Source of the DNA: Kribbella turkmenica | Lineage (GTDB): Bacteria > Actinomycetota > Actinomycetes > Propionibacteriales > Kribbellaceae | Direction: 5' to 3' | Length of the DNA stretch: 64,000 nucleotides | Assembly: GCF_004348725.1 (NCBI RefSeq) | Contig: NZ_SMKR01000007.1 | Coordinates: 1-64,000, forward strand | The notes under the pieces: generated by a model | What the model was told of the DNA's origin: nothing | Database searches by the model: none | The model's input: the letters and a program-made list of their open reading frames with translations, nothing else | Shown: positions 7,647-16,427 of the stretch, one piece after another | Numbering within the stretch: position 1 is the stretch's first letter | How the letters are laid out: every line of letters begins with the position of its first letter | Translations under genes and position numbers: made by a program

Positions 7647-9431
7647 GTGCTGCTGACGACACTGCTCTCGCTGCCCACGACCCTCGCCCTCGATGTGAAC
7701 GACGAGGGCCGGCTGCTGGTCCTGTACGACGGGACCGGCACACGTCAGGTGAACGAGGTGGCTCCCGACGGTACCTGGCGGGCACTCACCGACCTGGACG
7801 ACACCTGCCGCAACGCGCGCTTCGTTTCCGGCAGCCGCCAGGTGGTGGTCGAGCACGACACCGGCGGCGACGAACGCGGCCAACTGTCGCTCCTCGATCT
7901 GGACGAGCCGCTCGTGCTCACGCCACTCGTCCACGACCCGGCGTTCAAGCACGGCCTGGTCGAGGTCACGGCCGACCGTGTGCTGTTCACCACCAACCGC
8001 CGCAACGGCACCGACTTCGACCTGATCGCGCACGACCTCGCCACCGGTGACGAGTCGGTCCTGTACGACGGCGGCGGCTGGCCGATGACGGTCGACCCGT
8101 CCCCGGACGGCAAATGGGCCGTGCTGTCGCTCGCCGGCGTTCAGGCCAACTCGACCCAGCTGCTGCTGGTCGACGCGACCACGCGGTCCGTCACCGAGCT
8201 CACGCCGTACGACGCGCAGAACGATCTGAAGGCGGTGTCCTGGCTGCCGGGGTCGTCCGGTTTCGTCGCGGCGAGTGACGCGGACCGGGACCGGATGGCG
8301 CTGCGGCAGTACGACGTCGCCGACGGGACGTGGTCGGACCTGCTGGTGGACGACGAGCACGACCTGGCCGGCTGGGTCTGCCCGGACGGTGAGCATCTGC
8401 TCGTCGCGACGATCGACGACGGTCTGGTCCCGCTGGCGCTGCACAGGCTGGAGGACGCCGCACTGGTCGCACCACTCGATCTGCCCCCACTGGGCTGTGG
8501 GGCTCGAGGCATGATGATGCCCGACCCGATCTGGTCAGCCGACGGCGCGTTCGCCCTGATCACCTACCACTCGCCGATCGAGCCACCCACGGTCTACCGG
8601 TACACGGTGGCGACCGGTGAGGTCGTCGCGATGCGACGGCCCGGTACGCCGAAGGTGCCTGCCGAGCTGGAACACCCGGAAAGCCACCGCGTGCCGTCGT
8701 TCGACGGTGAACAGGTGCCGGTGTTCGTGTTCCGGCCGACCGGTCCGGACCTGGGTTCCACGGTCATCCACATCCACGGCGGCCCAGAGGCTGCGGCCAT
8801 GCGCACCTGGTACCCGGTGATCTCCGGACTGGCCGCGGCCGGCCACACCGTCGTCGTACCGAACGTCCGGGGATCGGCGGCGTACGGGAAGCGCTGGTAC
8901 TCGCTGGACGACCGGGAGCTGCGGCTCGACTCGGTGAAGGACCTGGCCGCGATCCACGCATGGCTGCCGTCGATCGGCTGCGATCCCTCGCGGGCGGCGC
9001 TGTGGGGCGGCTCGTACGGCGGTTACATGGTGCTGGCCGGGCTGGCGTTCCAGCCGGACCTGTGGGCGGCCGGCGTGGACATCGTCGGGATCGCGTCGCT
9101 GGTGACGTTCCTGGAGAACACCTCGGACTACCGGCGGGCGACCCGCGAGCGGGAGTACGGCTACCTCGCGACCGACCGCGAGTTCCTGGAGTCCGCCAGC
9201 CCACTGAGCCGGGTTGACGACCTGCGGGCACCGCTCCTGGTCATCCACGGCGCCAACGATCCCCGGGTGCCACTGTCCGAGGCCGAACAGGTCACGGCCG
9301 CGCTGACGAAGCGCGGCGTACCGTGCAAGCTCCTGGCGTACGGGGACGAGGGCCATGGGCTCGCCAAGCTCGCGAACAAGCTCGACGCGTACCCGCAGGC
9401 GCTGGCGTTCCTCCAGGAGCACGTCAGCTGA
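7647..9431 (+). CDS. S9 family (prolyl oligopeptidase-type) serine peptidase
   Basis: This 594-residue protein has an N-terminal beta-propeller-like half (repeated blades with D-G-T/D-G-E turns) and a C-terminal alpha/beta-hydrolase. The catalytic residues are visible: Ser in WGGSYGGYM (near residue 455), Asp in GANDPRVP (near 536) and His in GDEGHGL (near 568). S9 enzymes of the acylaminoacyl-peptidase/dipeptidyl-peptidase type cleave short peptides in the cytoplasm. There is no signal peptide. The start is GTG 7647, preceded by GCAGAGG. Its last 8 bases overlap the convergent LD-carboxypeptidase gene. Peptide substrate preference cannot be inferred. Confidence 0.87.
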   Translation: MLLTTLLSLPTTLALDVNDEGRLLVLYDGTGTRQVNEVAPDGTWRALTDLDDTCRNARFVSGSRQVVVEHDTGGDERGQLSLLDLDEPLVLTPLVHDPAFKHGLVEVTADRVLFTTNRRNGTDFDLIAHDLATGDESVLYDGGGWPMTVDPSPDGKWAVLSLAGVQANSTQLLLVDATTRSVTELTPYDAQNDLKAVSWLPGSSGFVAASDADRDRMALRQYDVADGTWSDLLVDDEHDLAGWVCPDGEHLLVATIDDGLVPLALHRLEDAALVAPLDLPPLGCGARGMMMPDPIWSADGAFALITYHSPIEPPTVYRYTVATGEVVAMRRPGTPKVPAELEHPESHRVPSFDGEQVPVFVFRPTGPDLGSTVIHIHGGPEAAAMRTWYPVISGLAAAGHTVVVPNVRGSAAYGKRWYSLDDRELRLDSVKDLAAIHAWLPSIGCDPSRAALWGGSYGGYMVLAGLAFQPDLWAAGVDIVGIASLVTFLENTSDYRRATREREYGYLATDREFLESASPLSRVDDLRAPLLVIHGANDPRVPLSEAEQVTAALTKRGVPCKLLAYGDEGHGLAKLANKLDAYPQALAFLQEHVS

Positions 9432-10356
9432 AGAACGGCGTGAGCGTTCCCGCGGTCGCGTCCAGCCGGACCGGCAGCCCGAGCGGTACGGCGAGATTCA
9501 GGTGCTCGTGTCCGATCGCGGCACCCTCCACCATCGGCAGGCCGAGCGGCTCGAGCCGGTCGCGGACCACCGCGCTCACCAGGCCGGAGTCGTCCGCGCC
9601 ACTGAAGTCGCCGATCACCAGCCCGGTGACGCTCGCGAACCAGCCCGACCGGAGCAGTTGGGTCAGCAGCCGGTCCACCCGGTACGCGTCCTCGCTGACG
9701 TCTTCCATCACGACGATGCCGCTCGGCGGTGCGTAGGTCGGCGTACCGACGCTCGCCGCGAGCAGGGCCAGGTTGCCGCCGCGGAGCGGTCCTTCAGCGA
9801 TCCCGTCCACCAGCATGCGAGCCCCGACGGGTGCCAGCAGGTCGGTGACGTTGTCCGGCTCGAAGAGCAGCTCGTGCAGGCGCTGCCGACCTGATTCCTC
9901 CGCCAGCTGCTCGACCGCGGCGGCCATCGGCCCGTGGACGGTCACCAGCCCGCGGGCGTTGAGCGGCTCGTGCAGCGCGGTGATGTCGCTGAACCCGACG
10001 AACCACTTCGGCGCCGCGGCCAGCTCGTCGAAGTCGACGTACTCGAGCATGCGCTGAACGCCGTAACCACCGCGCGCGCAGAAGACCGCTGCGAAACGCG
10101 AGTCCAGCCACGCGTTCCGCAGGTCCTCTGCTCGTGCCTTGTCGTCTGCCGCCAGGAAGCTCAGCCGCTCGTGCCCCGCGAGCACCGATGGCATCACCTC
10201 GACCTCGAGGCCCCACTGCTCCAGGTACCGCGTTCCGGCCTCGAGCCGCTCCACCCGCACCGGCCCAGCCGGTGCCACCACCGCCACCCGGTCCCCAGTC
10301 ACCAACCGCCGCGGCACCCGCACGTCTGTCACGCCCGAGACGCTACCAATCGACAT
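9424..10356 (-). CDS. LD-carboxypeptidase (S66 family, murein tetrapeptide carboxypeptidase)
   Basis: This is a 310-residue S66 peptidase. Family motifs include ARGGYG, GFSDITALH with the nucleophile Ser near residue 122, the glutamate in VVMEDVSEDAYR, and the histidine in GAAIGHEHLNLAVP. The family removes the terminal D-alanine from murein tetrapeptides during peptidoglycan recycling; some members act on microcin-like or other modified peptides. No signal peptide is seen, consistent with cytosolic recycling. ATG 10356 lies 11 bases after AGGAG and overlaps the end of the upstream secreted phosphodiesterase gene by 14 bp, so translation is probably coupled. A later in-frame GTG (10332) lacks a ribosome site. 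Confidence 0.86.
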   Translation of the reverse strand: MSIGSVSGVTDVRVPRRLVTGDRVAVVAPAGPVRVERLEAGTRYLEQWGLEVEVMPSVLAGHERLSFLAADDKARAEDLRNAWLDSRFAAVFCARGGYGVQRMLEYVDFDELAAAPKWFVGFSDITALHEPLNARGLVTVHGPMAAAVEQLAEESGRQRLHELLFEPDNVTDLLAPVGARMLVDGIAEGPLRGGNLALLAASVGTPTYAPPSGIVVMEDVSEDAYRVDRLLTQLLRSGWFASVTGLVIGDFSGADDSGLVSAVVRDRLEPLGLPMVEGAAIGHEHLNLAVPLGLPVRLDATAGTLTPFFS

Positions 10357-13300
10357 TGATCGTGCTGCTCCTGGAGACGCCGTTCACGGTGACGCCCAGC
10401 TGAGCCGTGCCTGGGCGGAGTCCGGTGACCCGGCCGGTCGTGGGGTCGTACGACGCCACTGCCCAGAACGGCGCCGTCCGGGCCGGACCGATGTGGAGCT
10501 GCCGTGAGCCCCACCAGTCGGCCGACACCGGGAACGCCACCGGCACCCGCCGGTTCTCCTGGACGACGGTCGCTCCTGCCGGAGCCGTCTCACCCCGGCG
10601 CAGCGTTGCCGGTGCGGTGAGCTCGAGCGAGTCCACGTGTGCCCGGAACTCCACCTTCAGCCAGGACCGCTCGGGGGCCGACCACTTCCGCTCGCCGGCC
10701 GCCGCCGCACGGATATCCGGGTCGACGCCGACCAGGGCCCAGCCGGTGAAGCCGCCGTCGTCCGGCGCGGATGACGGGCCCTTGCCGGAGTTGCCGGTCA
10801 GCGGCAGCAGGACGCCGTCGGTCCGGGAGGCTGCGAACGTGCCGGCGTGGGCGGCCATGTACGCGGCACCCTTGCCGGTGGACGCCCGGAAATCGGCCAG
10901 CCAGTCGACGATCATCCGGGCCTCCTTGCGGTCACCCAGTTGTGAGTTCGCCGTCGGCGACGGGTCGTCGATCGGGTGGTGCGCCATCACCACCACGTTG
11001 CGGATCGACCGGTCGGTCGCGGCGCCGTCGAGCTGGGCCCGCAGGTCGAGGATCTGCGCGAAGCCGCCGGCCCGCAGCGACCCGAGCGACGAGTCCCGCA
11101 GGACGAACCTCGTGCCCTTGTGGTCGAAGGTGCTGGTCGGTGGCCCGAACACCTTGGTCCACTCGGACAGGTCACCCGGACCGTAGCTCTCGTGGTTCCC
11201 CGGCACGTAGTGCACGGGCACCCGGCCGGCGACCTCCTCGTCGAGGATCTGCTTGGCCAGCGCGATGTCTTCTCCGAACCCGCGGTCGACGAAGTCGCCG
11301 TTGATCACGAGGAAGTCCGGGTGCTGCGCGAGTGCCTCCCGGATCGTCCGCCGGGCCTGCTTGACGAAGTCGGAGTTCGGGTCGTCCGCGGTGAACTGCG
11401 CGTCCGACATCACGGCGAACCGCCACCGGCCGTCCGTCGTCACCGTCCCGTCGGTGACCACCATCGGGTCGACCGCCAACGCCTGCGGCTCCATGTCGAC
11501 CGGCGGCGCACCGCGCAGGGTCAGGTCGTCGACGACGATCCGGCCCGAGTACTGCCGGGTGGGCACGGTCTCGACCACGTAGATCCGCCAGAACCGCAGT
11601 GGCATCGCCAGCCCCGGCGGGATGTCCGCCTCGACGTACTTCCACCCGGTCCAGTCCACCGAGGCCGCGATGTTCAGCGTCTGCGGCGACCCGCCGGCCG
11701 ACGTGTAGGCGTTCGCTCGCAACCACGCGCCCTTGCCGTCGCCGTAGACCCAGGCACCCAGCTTCTGCGGCTGGCCGGGCAGCTCCAGTCGCGGCGTCAC
11801 CGAGAGGTACGCCGCCCGCGTCGCCGTGGATCCGGTGAGTGAGTAGTCGAGCGCGATCGCCTGGCCGCCGTCGTGGCCTTCGGCAGCGGACCGCGACGCC
11901 GTCGCCGCCCCGGCCGGTACGGCGTTCGCCTGCCAGCGACTGAGGTCGTCGACCTCGTCGATCACGGTGCTGCTCAGGCCGGACGTGACACTGAGCTGGG
12001 TGGCCAGGGGGCCGGCCTTCGCGGTGACCACGGTCGACACCGCCTCGTCAGTGAGCGCGTTCACTGCGAATCCGTTGCCCTGCGCAACCACCTTGACCAG
12101 CGTGGCGTCGTACGTGAGCTCGAGGTCGCGGGGCTCGATCCAGGTGGAGAAGCCGTCGGCGTCGTACCCGTTGATCTCGAAGAAGCCCTTGGCCGTCGCG
12201 TCCGGCAACGACACCTGGCGGGTCGACGGGGCCAGCCGGGTGGGCGTACCGAGGACGGTCATCGGGAACCTCCCGTTCGCGTTGCCGCGGACCGCGGTCA
12301 CGATCGCGTCGCCCGCCCTCCGGCCGGTGACCACGCCCTTCTGGTCGACCCGGACGTTGCGGCCGGCGAACCAGGACGGCGTACCCGATGCCGGCGCATA
12401 GGTCTCGTCGTGGCCGGTCGCGGTCAGCACGCGGCTGAGGCCGGTGAGCACGCGGGCGCTGCGGGAGAGGTCGGTGTCCGGGCCCTCGGCAGCGGTGCCC
12501 GAGGCCTCGACCCGGTAGCCGGTGAGCTTGCCGGAGCCCTTGACCGGCAGCAGGCCGAGTCCGTTCGGGATCACCCGCTCGCCGCCGTCCGACGGGTCGT
12601 TCACCACCTGCGGAGCCGCCTCGCCCGGCGAGCGGGCCAGCATCGTCGACGAGCCGCCGCCGTCGAGGTTGAGCGCGTCGTCGGCGCCGAGGCCGATCAT
12701 CAGCTCGCCCATCTCCTTCAGCGACAACCCGCGGGAACCGGTCGCGCGGCCGTCGACGGTGAGCAGCAGCATCCGGCTGCCGTCGGCGTCGAAGCCGATC
12801 GCGGTCCGCGGCGCCAGGTCGGCGTCCGGGACGCCGGCGGGGACCTGGCCGTCCCGGGCGAGCTGGTGGTTGCCGCTGATGCCGACCGCGACCTCGGCCG
12901 CGTCCGGGCGCACGCCGTACTCGACCTCGACCCTGTCGCCGATCTCGAACGCGTCGAGCGCGGTCGCGCCGGCCTCCCGGCCGATCAGCGCCTGCTCGTT
13001 CGCGGCGAGTGGAGTGGTGCCCGGAGTGGCGGCGGCCGAGACGACCACGCCGTCGCGAAGGATCACCTCGCGCACGGTCGGCAGGCCGTCGACGGTCCTG
13101 GTGCGGGCCGCGTCGCCCCACTCCGGCGTGTAGAGACCGATCCCGCCCGAGTTGACGGTCGGCGAGTTAAGGTTGGTCAGCTCGAGCTCGACGGCGTCGT
13201 CGTCGGTCGCGCTGCCCTGGAGGAAGACCTGGGCGATCCGGCCGAGACCGTCCTTGCCGATCACCGCGGTGTCGTTGTGACCGGCCGCGGGGGCGTTGAT

Positions 13301-13735
13301 CAGCCGGCCGCTGCGCTCGATGCCGACGCCCAGCGGCGCGGTGGTGTCGTTGATGTCGAAGAAGTCGCCGTTGACCCCGGCGATCGCGCCCTTGCGGGCC
13401 AACTGCTGACTCAGCGGCGTACCGCCGGAGACCTTGCCGGTGTTGACGTAGTCGACGGTCACACCGCGTTCGTCCAGATCGGCGGCCAGGATGTCACCGC
13501 GGAGCCAGCCTTGCGGATCGAGGCGTTCGAACGACGTGTAGTCGACCCCCGGCGCGACCGGGCTGTCGTCGCGGGTGGTCAGTACGCCGTCGCCGGCGAT
13601 CGCGGCATCCGGGATCGTGCCGGCCGGGGTCTGGCCGGTGGTCTGGATCGTCTGGCCGAAGGCCGGGCCGGCGACCGCACCGGCGAGCAGGCCGCCCACG
13701 CCGATCGCGGTGCTGATGGTACGGAAGAGCGACAC
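10343..13735 (-). CDS. Secreted phosphodiester glycosidase (NAGPA-like) fused to calcineurin-like phosphoesterase
   Basis: This is an exported protein of about 1130 residues. GTG 13735 has GGGGAGG 5 bases upstream and leads straight into a signal peptide (VSLFRTISTAIGVGGLLAG, then GPAFGQ); in-frame starts further upstream are less likely. Residues from about 90 to 400 resemble the NAGPA phosphodiester glycosidase domain (GVNGDFFDIND, LLLTVDGR, NLDGGGSSTM). A spacer of beta-rich, probably carbohydrate-binding modules follows. A calcineurin-like metallophosphoesterase then shows VMSDAQF, INGDFVDRG, VPGNHE and MAHHPIDD (roughly residues 770-1020). An Ig-like tail ends the protein. It probably cleaves sugar phosphodiesters or phospholipid-like bonds outside the cell. 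The palindrome CCGGTC-AACC-GACCGG (13812-13827) lies upstream. Confidence 0.82.
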   Translation of the reverse strand: MSLFRTISTAIGVGGLLAGAVAGPAFGQTIQTTGQTPAGTIPDAAIAGDGVLTTRDDSPVAPGVDYTSFERLDPQGWLRGDILAADLDERGVTVDYVNTGKVSGGTPLSQQLARKGAIAGVNGDFFDINDTTAPLGVGIERSGRLINAPAAGHNDTAVIGKDGLGRIAQVFLQGSATDDDAVELELTNLNSPTVNSGGIGLYTPEWGDAARTRTVDGLPTVREVILRDGVVVSAAATPGTTPLAANEQALIGREAGATALDAFEIGDRVEVEYGVRPDAAEVAVGISGNHQLARDGQVPAGVPDADLAPRTAIGFDADGSRMLLLTVDGRATGSRGLSLKEMGELMIGLGADDALNLDGGGSSTMLARSPGEAAPQVVNDPSDGGERVIPNGLGLLPVKGSGKLTGYRVEASGTAAEGPDTDLSRSARVLTGLSRVLTATGHDETYAPASGTPSWFAGRNVRVDQKGVVTGRRAGDAIVTAVRGNANGRFPMTVLGTPTRLAPSTRQVSLPDATAKGFFEINGYDADGFSTWIEPRDLELTYDATLVKVVAQGNGFAVNALTDEAVSTVVTAKAGPLATQLSVTSGLSSTVIDEVDDLSRWQANAVPAGAATASRSAAEGHDGGQAIALDYSLTGSTATRAAYLSVTPRLELPGQPQKLGAWVYGDGKGAWLRANAYTSAGGSPQTLNIAASVDWTGWKYVEADIPPGLAMPLRFWRIYVVETVPTRQYSGRIVVDDLTLRGAPPVDMEPQALAVDPMVVTDGTVTTDGRWRFAVMSDAQFTADDPNSDFVKQARRTIREALAQHPDFLVINGDFVDRGFGEDIALAKQILDEEVAGRVPVHYVPGNHESYGPGDLSEWTKVFGPPTSTFDHKGTRFVLRDSSLGSLRAGGFAQILDLRAQLDGAATDRSIRNVVVMAHHPIDDPSPTANSQLGDRKEARMIVDWLADFRASTGKGAAYMAAHAGTFAASRTDGVLLPLTGNSGKGPSSAPDDGGFTGWALVGVDPDIRAAAAGERKWSAPERSWLKVEFRAHVDSLELTAPATLRRGETAPAGATVVQENRRVPVAFPVSADWWGSRQLHIGPARTAPFWAVASYDPTTGRVTGLRPGTAQLGVTVNGVSRSSTINVDW

Positions 13736-13893
13736 GGGAGCCTCCCCAACGTGGACGGACGCGGCCATCCGACGCTGTGCGCTCTACCGCCACATGAGAC
13801 ACAGGTGTACGCCGGTCAACCGACCGGTGACAAAGTAACGTCTCCAGCGGCCGACCGGAAGGTTTTCTCCTGAGTGATCGCCTGAAGATTCGG

Positions 13894-14217
13894 TCAGACG
13901 GTGCTGACCGGGCGGCCGGAGACCTGCCAGGCGTGCATGCCGCCGTCGAGGTTGATCGCGTCCCGGCCGAGCTGGTTCAGGAACTGGGTGGCCATCCCGG
14001 ACCGCCCACCGACCGCGCAGACGCACAGCACCTTCTGGTCGAGCGGCACCTCGCCGACCCGCTCCTGCAGCTCACCGAGCGGGATGTGCTTCGCCCCCTC
14101 GATGTGGCCGCGGTCCCACTCGTCCGGCTCCCGCACATCCAACACGAACGCCTCGCCGAGCAGGGCGTCGTCCAACTCGGCCACCACGACCGAGGGAATC
14201 TCCTGGTTCTGGAACAT
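13894..14217 (-). CDS. Rhodanese-like sulfurtransferase domain protein
   Basis: This 107-residue single-domain rhodanese has LDVREPDEWDRGHIEGA near residues 27-43 and the active loop LCVCAVGGRSGMA near 65-77, whose second Cys is the persulfide-carrying residue. Stand-alone rhodaneses pass sulfur to acceptors or detoxify cyanide; partners are not evident here. It ends with the usual LDGGMHAW motif. The gene stands alone on the minus strand, 158 bp from the start of the large secreted phosphoesterase gene. Confidence 0.88.
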   Translation of the reverse strand: MFQNQEIPSVVVAELDDALLGEAFVLDVREPDEWDRGHIEGAKHIPLGELQERVGEVPLDQKVLCVCAVGGRSGMATQFLNQLGRDAINLDGGMHAWQVSGRPVSTV

Positions 14218-14346
14218 GCCCCGATCATCTCAGGCCGGTGGTCAGGGCACTGGCGCGGTACGACGGGAATGCGATTGCCCGAACCGTGGATCGCGCGTTG
14301 ACACCCGTCGGCCGATTGCGGACGCTGCTGCGGAGGAGGCGGCGCG

Positions 14347-15198
14347 ATGGCACTGGTTCAGGGCATTCCTGGGGAGTTCGGGCCGCAACCCTGGGGTGAC
14401 GCGATCCTGCGGAACTGCGAGTCGCTGCTGCTCCGGATCACCCGCCGGCCCGCGGACCACGAGGTCCGTCTGCCCGGCCTGGCGACGACGCCCCGGCACG
14501 TGGTCGAGGACCGCACCGGCCGGGCGCTGACCTGGCGCCGCGACGGCGACGACCTGCTCGTCCGGCTGCCCGACTCCGCCGAGGCGCCGGTCGTCCGCGT
14601 CACACTGAAAGGCAAGCTCCGCATCGTCCCGCCGGACACGGTCACCGCGAACGCCGACGGCGTCTGGGACCTGACCGCGACCGGAACGACGTCCCACCTG
14701 GTCGCCCGCCGGGCCGCCGACGTCGCCGTCCGCGTGTTCACGGAGAGCACCGCGGGCCGGGCAACCGCGTGCGTGGCCCTGGCCGGCCAGACGTACGCCG
14801 AGGCCGACGCCGACCGGACGATCGGGCCTTTCCAGGTGCCCGCCCGCCTGGTCGTCCCGCTGCGAGTCGAGGCCACCGGCGTACGGCGAGTCCTGGTCGC
14901 GCCGATCGGAACGGTGCTCGCCTCGATCCACCCGACCAGCGGCGGCGCACTGTCCGTCGTGGTCACCAACTTCGGCCGGACGCCGGCGCGCGGTGACGCC
15001 CGCCTGAGACTGCCCGACGGCTCACGCTGCAAGTGGTCCTTCGCCGGGCTCGAGCCCGGCGACTCGACCACCTGGCCCGTGCGGATCGGCGGACCGGCCG
15101 GTCGGCACGAGGTCCGAGTGCGCCTCGACGCGGGCCGGCGTTCGGCGTCCTCGCCGTACAGCGTCTGCCTGCCGGCCGGCTCGGGAGACGTGCCCTAG
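14347..15198 (+). CDS. Orphan protein resembling the C-terminal domain of GH29 alpha-L-fucosidases
   Basis: This 283-residue protein opens with GEFGPQPWGDAILRNCESLL, then RPADHEVRLPGL, an LTWRRDGDDLLVRLP strand pair and VVRVTLKG. That order resembles the beta-sandwich tail after the catalytic barrel of GH29 alpha-L-fucosidases (WGD..., LYL-V-WP-G-L-LPGL, gk-L, LP). There is no barrel and no nucleophile. The second half (about 180-283) looks like a CARDB/Ig-like beta-sandwich. No signal peptide is obvious. It has its own excellent ribosome site (GGAGGAGG, 7 bases before ATG) and a TTGACA -35 (14298-14303), so it looks like a functioning gene, not debris. I cannot assign a function; the fucosidase-tail likeness is my reading and needs a profile check. 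Confidence 0.6.
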   Translation: MALVQGIPGEFGPQPWGDAILRNCESLLLRITRRPADHEVRLPGLATTPRHVVEDRTGRALTWRRDGDDLLVRLPDSAEAPVVRVTLKGKLRIVPPDTVTANADGVWDLTATGTTSHLVARRAADVAVRVFTESTAGRATACVALAGQTYAEADADRTIGPFQVPARLVVPLRVEATGVRRVLVAPIGTVLASIHPTSGGALSVVVTNFGRTPARGDARLRLPDGSRCKWSFAGLEPGDSTTWPVRIGGPAGRHEVRVRLDAGRRSASSPYSVCLPAGSGDVP

Positions 15199-15201
15199 TC
15201 A

Positions 15202-16059
15202 CTACTTCAGCAGCTTGGAGAGGCGGCGGTCCGCGAGCGGCTTGCCGCCTGTCTGGCAGGTGGCGCAGTACTGCAGGGAGGAGTCGTGGAAGCTGACCTC
15301 GCGGACGAGGTCCCCGCAGACCGGGCACTTCTGGCCCCTGCGGCCGTGCACGCGCAGGCCGGACTTCTTCTCCGACTTCAGGTTCTGGACGGCGAGGCCG
15401 GCGGAGCGGTCGACCGCGTCCTGGAGGGTCTCGCGCATCGCGTCGTACAGCAGTTTCAGCTCGTCGTCGGTCAGGTTCGACGCCGGTTTGAACGGGCTCA
15501 TCTTCGCCACGTGCAGGATCTCGTCGGAGTAGGCGTTGCCGATGCCGGCGATGACCGACTGGTTCCGCAGGACGCCCTTCAACTGGACCCGGCCCTCGCG
15601 TTTCAGGATGCCGCTGAAATCGTCCAGCGACAGCGAGAACGGATCCGGCCCGAGCCGGGCGATCCCCGGCACCTCCACCGGGTCGCGCACGACGTACACC
15701 GCGAGCTTCTTCTGCGTGCCCGCCTCGGTCAGATCGAAGCCCGAGCCGTCGTCCAGCACCGTGCGGACCGCGATCGGGCCCTTGCCCGGGCGCACCAGCG
15801 CGGTCGACTGCTCGTCCTTCCACCGCAGCCAGCCCGCACGAGCCAGGTGGATGACCAGGTGCACGCCCTGGGCCTCGATGTCGAGGAACTTCCCGTGCCG
15901 CCGGACGTCGTCGATCAGCAGCCCGACCAGCGACGAGATCGGCGGATCGTACGTCTTCAGGGCGCTGATGGCGGTGATGTCGGCGCGCACGAACGCCCGC
16001 CCGACGGCACGCTCCCGCAGGAACCCCGCCAGCGACTCGACCTCCGGCAACTCAGGCAC
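15202..16059 (-). CDS. Fpg/Nei-family DNA glycosylase
   Basis: This 285-residue bifunctional glycosylase/AP lyase belongs to the formamidopyrimidine/endonuclease VIII family. GTG 16057-16059 is the start because the enzyme needs proline right after Met (PELPEVE, Pro the Schiff-base nucleophile, with the following Glu); upstream in-frame codons would bury it. The C-terminus carries a zinc finger with CPVC (CPVCGDLV) and CATC pairs. The conserved N/K region IAGIGNAYSDEILH precedes the helix-two-turn-helix. It excises oxidised bases during base-excision repair. Actinobacteria carry several paralogues, so I do not call fpg or nei specifically. It is convergent with the fucosidase-tail-like gene, 3 bases apart. 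Confidence 0.9.
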   Translation of the reverse strand: MPELPEVESLAGFLRERAVGRAFVRADITAISALKTYDPPISSLVGLLIDDVRRHGKFLDIEAQGVHLVIHLARAGWLRWKDEQSTALVRPGKGPIAVRTVLDDGSGFDLTEAGTQKKLAVYVVRDPVEVPGIARLGPDPFSLSLDDFSGILKREGRVQLKGVLRNQSVIAGIGNAYSDEILHVAKMSPFKPASNLTDDELKLLYDAMRETLQDAVDRSAGLAVQNLKSEKKSGLRVHGRRGQKCPVCGDLVREVSFHDSSLQYCATCQTGGKPLADRRLSKLLK

Positions 16060-16214
16060 CGTCCCAGTGTGCCTCACGCCACGGACACTTTCCCGGCCCC
16101 GGTGGGGCTGTTTCGCGGCGTCAGGGTGGGAACAGGGGATTGGTGGGGTCAACCCGCAGGTGTTTGTTGGCGTGGGACGGTAGCGTTCTAGCGCAAGAGA
16201 GTAGGGAGGCCCTG

Positions 16215-16361
16215 ATGGGGTTCGTGAAGACGTTGGTCAAGGGCGCGGTCGTCGCCAAACTGGCGCAGGTCGTGCAGCGGGAGCTCAGCAAGCCTGAGAA
16301 CCAGCGCAAGCTCAAGGAAGCGTTCCAGAAGGTGCAGCAGCGCCGCGGCGGTGCCCACTAG
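16215..16361 (+). CDS. Small basic protein of 48 residues, unknown function
   Basis: ATG 16215 has a clear GGGAGG ribosome site 5 bases upstream and opens a 48-codon frame (MGFVKTLVKGAVVAKLAQ...). The N-terminal 18 residues form a hydrophobic/amphipathic helix; the rest is Lys/Arg/Gln-rich and helical (KPENQRKLKEAFQKVQQRR). I recognise no family. The strong ribosome site and clean frame support a real gene; a membrane-associated or nucleic-acid-binding peptide is possible but unproved. It lies between two minus-strand genes and shares an operon with neither. Confidence 0.55.
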   Translation: MGFVKTLVKGAVVAKLAQVVQRELSKPENQRKLKEAFQKVQQRRGGAH

Positions 16362-16427
16362 TCGTAGCTGGGCACACTCTGGACTTCGGCCCGGCTGGCG
16401 GACTACAGCCGGGCACGAAGTACGCCG

